Part shown: positions 14,342 to 18,572 of the stretch, piece by piece
How the letters are laid out: every line of letters begins with the position of its first letter
Position numbering within the stretch: the stretch's first letter is position 1
The notes under the pieces: model-generated
Told to the model about the DNA's origin: nothing
Database searches by the model: none
What the model saw: only the letters and a program-made list of their open reading frames with translations
Origin: Gammaproteobacteria bacterium RIFCSPLOWO2_02_FULL_56_15
GTDB lineage: Bacteria > Pseudomonadota > Gammaproteobacteria > Eutrophobiales > Eutrophobiaceae
Direction: 5' to 3'
DNA: 18,572 nucleotides
Assembly: GCA_001801825.1 (NCBI GenBank)
Contig: MGYR01000064.1
Coordinates: 17,819-36,390 of the forward strand
Program-made: the position numbers and the translations under genes

Positions 14342-15478
14342 TCAGCATCCGTCTGAGTGTTCCAGCAATGCAAACAATTCCTTTCCCACAAGCTGATAAC
14401 GCCAACCTTGTTGAAGTTGCGCGTTCGCCCCATTACGCACCAGTGCCTCCAGTCCTTTTTGAGTGACAATCGAATTCTCCCTCAAGTTATACTGTCTTTG
14501 TTTCTGCTGCACCACCTCGAACATCTTCTCCACCAGTCGTTTTTGCTCCATACCGAGCGGCTGTCGGTTTTCCGCTTGAACCAGATCTTTTTTTCCTGTC
14601 CGATCCGCTGTGGCGATGAGATGCAGCAAGGCAGACCCGTGCTTTGCCAGAAATCGCTTATTCAGTCCCTGCATCCGTGTCAGATCGAGAGATGACTGCG
14701 GCTGTAATCTGGATAGATCAACAAGCAAGGTATCACTCAGCAGCCAATTTCTGGGAATGTTTTCGCGTCTTGCCGTCATCTCCCGCCATGCCGCCAGCTG
14801 TTGAAGCACCGCCACCTCGCTTTCTGATAATCTCCTGGCCTGGCGAATCCGTCTCCAGCAATCATATGGATCCACGTCATACAGTGCTGGAGACTGTAGG
14901 GCTGCAAAATCATCCTTGAGCCATTCCAGTATCCCGGCATCGCTCAGGCGCTGCCGGATTAGCTCATATACCTGTGCGAGATAAATGACATCCTCTGCAG
15001 CATATTTCAGCTGTCCGCCGGAAAGGGGACGTATTTTCCAATTCGTTCTGGTATGGGACTTATCAAGTTCCACCCCGAGCAAGTGCTTAACAAGCGTGGC
15101 ATAAGAGGACTGTTCTTCCAAACCCAGCAATTGCGCCGCGATCTGCGTATCAAAAATAGGAGTGGGGACTCTGTCATACAGATGGTGGAATATCTCCAAA
15201 TCCTGGCGTCCAGCATGGAATACCTTCGTAATACGCGAGTTAAAAATAAGCTCTACCAATGGGCCCATATCCTGAATGGCCAAAGGATCGATCACTGCAA
15301 CCTGTCCGATCGTGGTGAGTTGGACCAGACAGAGTTCGGGATAATATGTACTGCTCCGCTCGAATTCAGTATCGACAGCCACCCAATCATTTTTTGCCTG
15401 TTCGTAACAGACAGCCGCAAGATCAACGTCTGAGTCGACCAGGAAATAATCATGGCCTCCGGCTGTTAGCTTGTGCAT
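14342..15478 (-). CDS. rnd: Ribonuclease D
   Basis: RNase D is a 3'-to-5' exoribonuclease that helps trim the 3' ends of tRNA precursors and other stable RNAs. The 378-residue product (E. coli 375) has a DEDDy exonuclease domain followed by HRDC domains. The metal-binding and catalytic residues are visible as Asp36 and Glu38 (DTEFER), Asp93 (HAGRQDLEIF), and Tyr159 with Asp163 (LKYAAEDVIYL), each shifted by 8 from E. coli D28, E30, D85, Y151 and D155. An HRDC region begins near 215 with LAAWREMTARRENIPRNWLL. The ATG at 15478 has no convincing Shine-Dalgarno. It begins 22 bp after the RND pump stop on the same strand, so it is probably read from the same transcript. Confidence 0.95.
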   Translation of the reverse strand: MHKLTAGGHDYFLVDSDVDLAAVCYEQAKNDWVAVDTEFERSSTYYPELCLVQLTTIGQVAVIDPLAIQDMGPLVELIFNSRITKVFHAGRQDLEIFHHLYDRVPTPIFDTQIAAQLLGLEEQSSYATLVKHLLGVELDKSHTRTNWKIRPLSGGQLKYAAEDVIYLAQVYELIRQRLSDAGILEWLKDDFAALQSPALYDVDPYDCWRRIRQARRLSESEVAVLQQLAAWREMTARRENIPRNWLLSDTLLVDLSRLQPQSSLDLTRMQGLNKRFLAKHGSALLHLIATADRTGKKDLVQAENRQPLGMEQKRLVEKMFEVVQQKQRQYNLRENSIVTQKGLEALVRNGANAQLQQGWRYQLVGKELFALLEHSDGC

Positions 15479-15500
15479 TCAGTCCGGCCGGAACTTGCTT

Positions 15501-18500
15501 TCAGGGGATCGCCTGGGTTCTTAAATCATCCAGCTTTCTGGCGATGGCATTCGGTGAAGTGGTGGTGCGCGCCAGCAGATGATAAGCAACGGGGACTACA
15601 AACAATGTAAATACCGTGGAGAAACTCACACCGGAACAGAGGACGATGCCGAGAACCTCCTGGCTTTCGGATCCGGGTCCCTCCGTCAGCATCAGGGGTA
15701 GTGATCCCATGACCGTCGCGATGGTGGTCATCACTACCGGCCTGAATCGCAGCCGTGCACCTTCAATGACGGCCTTGCTGAATTCCAAGCCACGATCCCG
15801 CATCTGGTTGATAAAATCCACAATCAACACCCCATTCTTGGATGCAATCCCGATGAGGATAACCAATCCGATTTGACTGAAGATATTGAGCGAGCTGCCG
15901 CTGATTACAAGCCCGGCAATTCCGCCAATCAGCGCCAGGGGAACAGTGATCATGATGACGCCTGGCTGGATAAAACTCTCGAACTGGGCGGCCAATATAA
16001 GGAACACCACCAGCAGTGCAATACCGAAAGTGAAATAAATCCCTCCGGAGGATTCCTTGTACTCCAGGGATTCACCCTGGTAATCAATCCCGGTTCCTTC
16101 AGGTAGTTCCTCATGCACAACAGCTTCAAGAAACTTCAGGGCCTCTCCCAGGGTATAGCCGGGAGCGAGGTTGGCACTGATAGTGACGGCCCTGGCCCGG
16201 TTATAACGGTGGAGTGAGGCCGCCCCTGCGATATTCTCAACCCGGGTGAGATTGGTCAGTGGGATAAGTTCACCGCTGTTTTCAGAGCGCACATAGATAT
16301 TCTGTAAATCCGCTGAAGTCGCACGCTGTTCATCCTTAGCCTGCAAGACGACATCATATTCCTCTCCATCCACTACATAGGTAGTGACCTGTTGTTCACT
16401 CATCATCGTCTGGAGCGTCCGGCCGATGGTTTGTACCGATATACCGAGAGCAGCAGCCCGATCCTTGTCTATGCGTACAATGACCTGTGGCTGGGTTTCC
16501 TTGAGGTCATGGTCCACCCGTATCAAACCGGGATTTTTCTCAGCCCGATCCAGTATGACATCCCGCCAGCGGGCAAGGGTCTCATAATCGGGTCCATCGA
16601 CGACAAACTGCACCGGCTGACCGCCCCCCCCACGCGATAGGCCGGAGTTAACCCGGGTAAATATACGAACCCCGGGGATCTCGCTCCAGGCACGGGTGAG
16701 TGTCTGCTGTATCTCCGCGGTGCTGCGCTTGCGTTCATCCCAGGGCGCCAGATTGATGAAGGTTACTCCGGAGTTGGCCGAGTTGTTTCCGCCAAAACCG
16801 GGGATGCGAACAATCGCCCGGACCACGTCACCGGATTCGATGAACGGCTTGATCGGCGCCTCGATCTGCTCAACGTATTCCGCCATCCTGTTAAAACTGG
16901 TGCCTTCAGCGGCGGAGATCATCCCCATGAAAGTACCCTGATCCTCTTCAGGCGCGTATTCCTGCCGTAGTTTTCCGGCCAGCACGTAGCCACATACTCC
17001 GATCGCGGCAAGCAGAAAGACAGAGGACCATGGGTAATGCAGTGCCTTTCCCAACAACCTGCCATATAAACTGTCAATCCGATGAAAGATCCGATCTACA
17101 AAAATCTCTATCGCACGCTTGCCGTAATTCGGCGTGAGAAGTTTCGAAGACATCATCGGTGTAAGTGTTAAGGCAAGCAGGGCGGAAACTATCACCGCTG
17201 CGCAAATAGTAACCGCCAGCTCGGAGAAAAGTTCTCCCATGTTGTCCTTGAGGAAGATGATGGGGGCAAAGACCGCGACCAGTACGACAGTAGTGGCGAT
17301 CACGGCAAAAACCACTTGCCTGGATCCGTTGAAAGCAGCCAGCAAGGGCGCCTCTCCTTCCTCGATGCGCCGGTGTATGTTTTCCAGCACCACGATGGAG
17401 TCATCCACCACCAGGCCAATCGATAATACCAGAGCCAGCAGAGTGATCAGGTTAATGGAATAACCGAACGCGGCCAGGGCAATAAAAACCGAGATGAGGC
17501 ATATGGGGATGGTCACGACAGGGATCCACATCGCGCGGAAACTGCCTAGAAACAGCAGGATCACAAAACTAACGAGGATGGTGGTGACAATAATGGTTTC
17601 ATAGACCGAGTTGATGGCCGCCCGTATATAGAGGGAATCATCGGAACTGGAGACCAGACTCATGCCTGAAGGCAGCTCCCGGTTGATTTGTGTCATAACC
17701 TCCTTGACACCCTCCAGAACTTCTACTGTATTGGCTGTAGATTGTTTCACGATTCCCATGCCGATCATATTGGATGCATTGGTGCGAAATAGATTACGGA
17801 TACTCCGCGGCGCAACCTCGATCCGGGAAATCTCACCCAGCCGTATCAAATGACCGTCCGTGCCCCTTTGTATGACAAGATTTCTGAAATCATCCGCGGT
17901 TACATAGTTACGGGCGATACGCACAGTAAACTCGCGCTCAACGGAATCCAGTCTGCCTGCCGGCAATTCAATATTCTCCCGGCGCAGGGCATTGGTGATA
18001 TCCGTTACCGTAAGGCCACGTGCCGCCATTTCGATTCGATCCAGCCATACCCTCATGGACGGACGTCCGGAACCACTCACGTTGATATTGGAGATACCCG
18101 GAATTACGGAGAACCTGTCCACTATGTGCCTCTCGGCATAATCAGTCAGCTCCATCAAACTCATGGTCTCGCTGATAAAACTCATGTACATGATGGGGCT
18201 TGCGTCCGACTCTTCCTTGGTGACTCTGGGAGTCTCAATATCTTCGGGCAATCGGTTAAGGATCCGATTAACGCGGTCCCGTACATCATTGGCGGCGTCA
18301 TCCATCTCCATACCTAATTCAAATTCGATCTGGATATTCGATCTTCCATCGCTGCTGGAGGAACTGATGGTCTTTACACCTGCAATACCACTCAGATCCC
18401 CTTCAAGCTGTTGAGTGACACGGGATTCGACGATATCCGCGGATGCCCCCGGGTAATCGGTGGATACGGAGATTACGGGCGAAGAGATATCGGGATATTC

Positions 18501-18572
18501 CCTCACGGAAAGCTCCTGGAAGGAAAGCACGCCCAGAGCAACCAGCAATAAACTGATCACAGTTGCAAATAC
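15501..18572 (-). CDS. HAE1-type RND multidrug efflux permease (5' end outside window)
   Basis: This inner-membrane trimeric proton antiporter family (AcrB/MexB-like) exports drugs, dyes and detergents through a tripartite complex with a periplasmic adaptor and outer-membrane channel. About 1023 residues are visible. The frame continues to the window edge, and the residues VFATVI before the apparent GTG at 18560 fit the family's usual RPVFATVIS start, so that GTG is internal. Only a few N-terminal codons should be missing. Helix 4 carries the proton-relay aspartate pair in LVVDDSIVV (codons 17400-17405), and helix 10 the conserved lysine in ASKNGVLIVDF. Porter-domain elements such as REYPDISSP are also seen. 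A G8 run encodes part of RGGGGQPVQF. Neither adaptor nor outer-membrane gene is in the window; the adaptor is expected just beyond the right edge. Subtype and substrate are unknown. Confidence 0.95.
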   Translation of the reverse strand, partial: VFATVISLLLVALGVLSFQELSVREYPDISSPVISVSTDYPGASADIVESRVTQQLEGDLSGIAGVKTISSSSSDGRSNIQIEFELGMEMDDAANDVRDRVNRILNRLPEDIETPRVTKEESDASPIMYMSFISETMSLMELTDYAERHIVDRFSVIPGISNINVSGSGRPSMRVWLDRIEMAARGLTVTDITNALRRENIELPAGRLDSVEREFTVRIARNYVTADDFRNLVIQRGTDGHLIRLGEISRIEVAPRSIRNLFRTNASNMIGMGIVKQSTANTVEVLEGVKEVMTQINRELPSGMSLVSSSDDSLYIRAAINSVYETIIVTTILVSFVILLFLGSFRAMWIPVVTIPICLISVFIALAAFGYSINLITLLALVLSIGLVVDDSIVVLENIHRRIEEGEAPLLAAFNGSRQVVFAVIATTVVLVAVFAPIIFLKDNMGELFSELAVTICAAVIVSALLALTLTPMMSSKLLTPNYGKRAIEIFVDRIFHRIDSLYGRLLGKALHYPWSSVFLLAAIGVCGYVLAGKLRQEYAPEEDQGTFMGMISAAEGTSFNRMAEYVEQIEAPIKPFIESGDVVRAIVRIPGFGGNNSANSGVTFINLAPWDERKRSTAEIQQTLTRAWSEIPGVRIFTRVNSGLSRGGGGQPVQFVVDGPDYETLARWRDVILDRAEKNPGLIRVDHDLKETQPQVIVRIDKDRAAALGISVQTIGRTLQTMMSEQQVTTYVVDGEEYDVVLQAKDEQRATSADLQNIYVRSENSGELIPLTNLTRVENIAGAASLHRYNRARAVTISANLAPGYTLGEALKFLEAVVHEELPEGTGIDYQGESLEYKESSGGIYFTFGIALLVVFLILAAQFESFIQPGVIMITVPLALIGGIAGLVISGSSLNIFSQIGLVILIGIASKNGVLIVDFINQMRDRGLEFSKAVIEGARLRFRPVVMTTIATVMGSLPLMLTEGPGSESQEVLGIVLCSGVSFSTVFTLFVVPVAYHLLARTTTSPNAIARKLDDLRTQAIP

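Noticed and set aside
18558..18560. GTG as start of the RND permease
   Set aside because: The frame is open to the window edge, and the upstream residues VFAT belong to the conserved RPVFATVIS start of the family, so the true start lies outside the window.

Overview
The window looks like chromosomal DNA from a Gammaproteobacterium, probably one not closely related to a model species. The evidence is gene content and order. There is a full-length Prc protease, an ygfX/sdhE/ygfZ cluster, and ffh followed divergently by ypjD and then a yfjD-type CorC protein, the order known from enteric bacteria. DsbB, RNase D and an HAE1-type RND pump are also typical of the class. Coding density is high, no intergenic gap exceeds 300 bp, and I see no tRNA, rRNA, CRISPR, insertion sequence or phage gene.

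Layout. Positions 1-98 hold the tail of an unidentified gene. prc (218-2329, +) follows. ygfX (minus) diverges from a tightly packed sdhE-ygfZ-dsbB operon (2954-4780, +) whose neighbours overlap by 11 and 4 nt. ffh (minus, true start 6162) converges on dsbB and diverges from ypjD (6331-7140). A CNNM/CorC membrane protein (7242-8534) starts with TTG behind a strong Shine-Dalgarno and ends at a clear GC-rich hairpin. A periplasmic YceI protein (minus) faces it. A Bcr/CflA-type MFS transporter (9392-10642, +, also TTG start) follows.

The accessory-looking part is a divergent gene pair, a hydroxycinnamoyl-CoA hydratase-lyase (10710-11552, -) and an acyl-CoA synthetase (11671-13209, +). Together they could convert ferulate or p-coumarate into vanillin or 4-hydroxybenzaldehyde plus acetyl-CoA. 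Their 118-bp intergenic region carries a perfect 8-bp-arm palindrome that is a good operator candidate. No aldehyde dehydrogenase or regulator is present in the window.

The right end is all on the minus strand: a PPK2-type polyphosphate kinase (13333-14226) with a plausible promoter, RNase D (14342-15478), and an RND efflux permease (15501-18572) whose first codons lie beyond the window edge. RNase D starts only 22 bp after the pump gene and may be co-transcribed with it.

Functional themes are protein export and envelope quality control (Ffh, Prc, DsbB), assembly or repair of flavin and Fe-S enzymes (SdhE, YgfZ), a small lignin-aromatic module, and efflux and stress functions. I found no convincing previously undescribed multi-gene system. 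The best leads are regulatory: the palindrome between the hydroxycinnamate genes, and a 19-bp palindrome lying in the spacer of a TTGACA-type promoter before the CorC gene.
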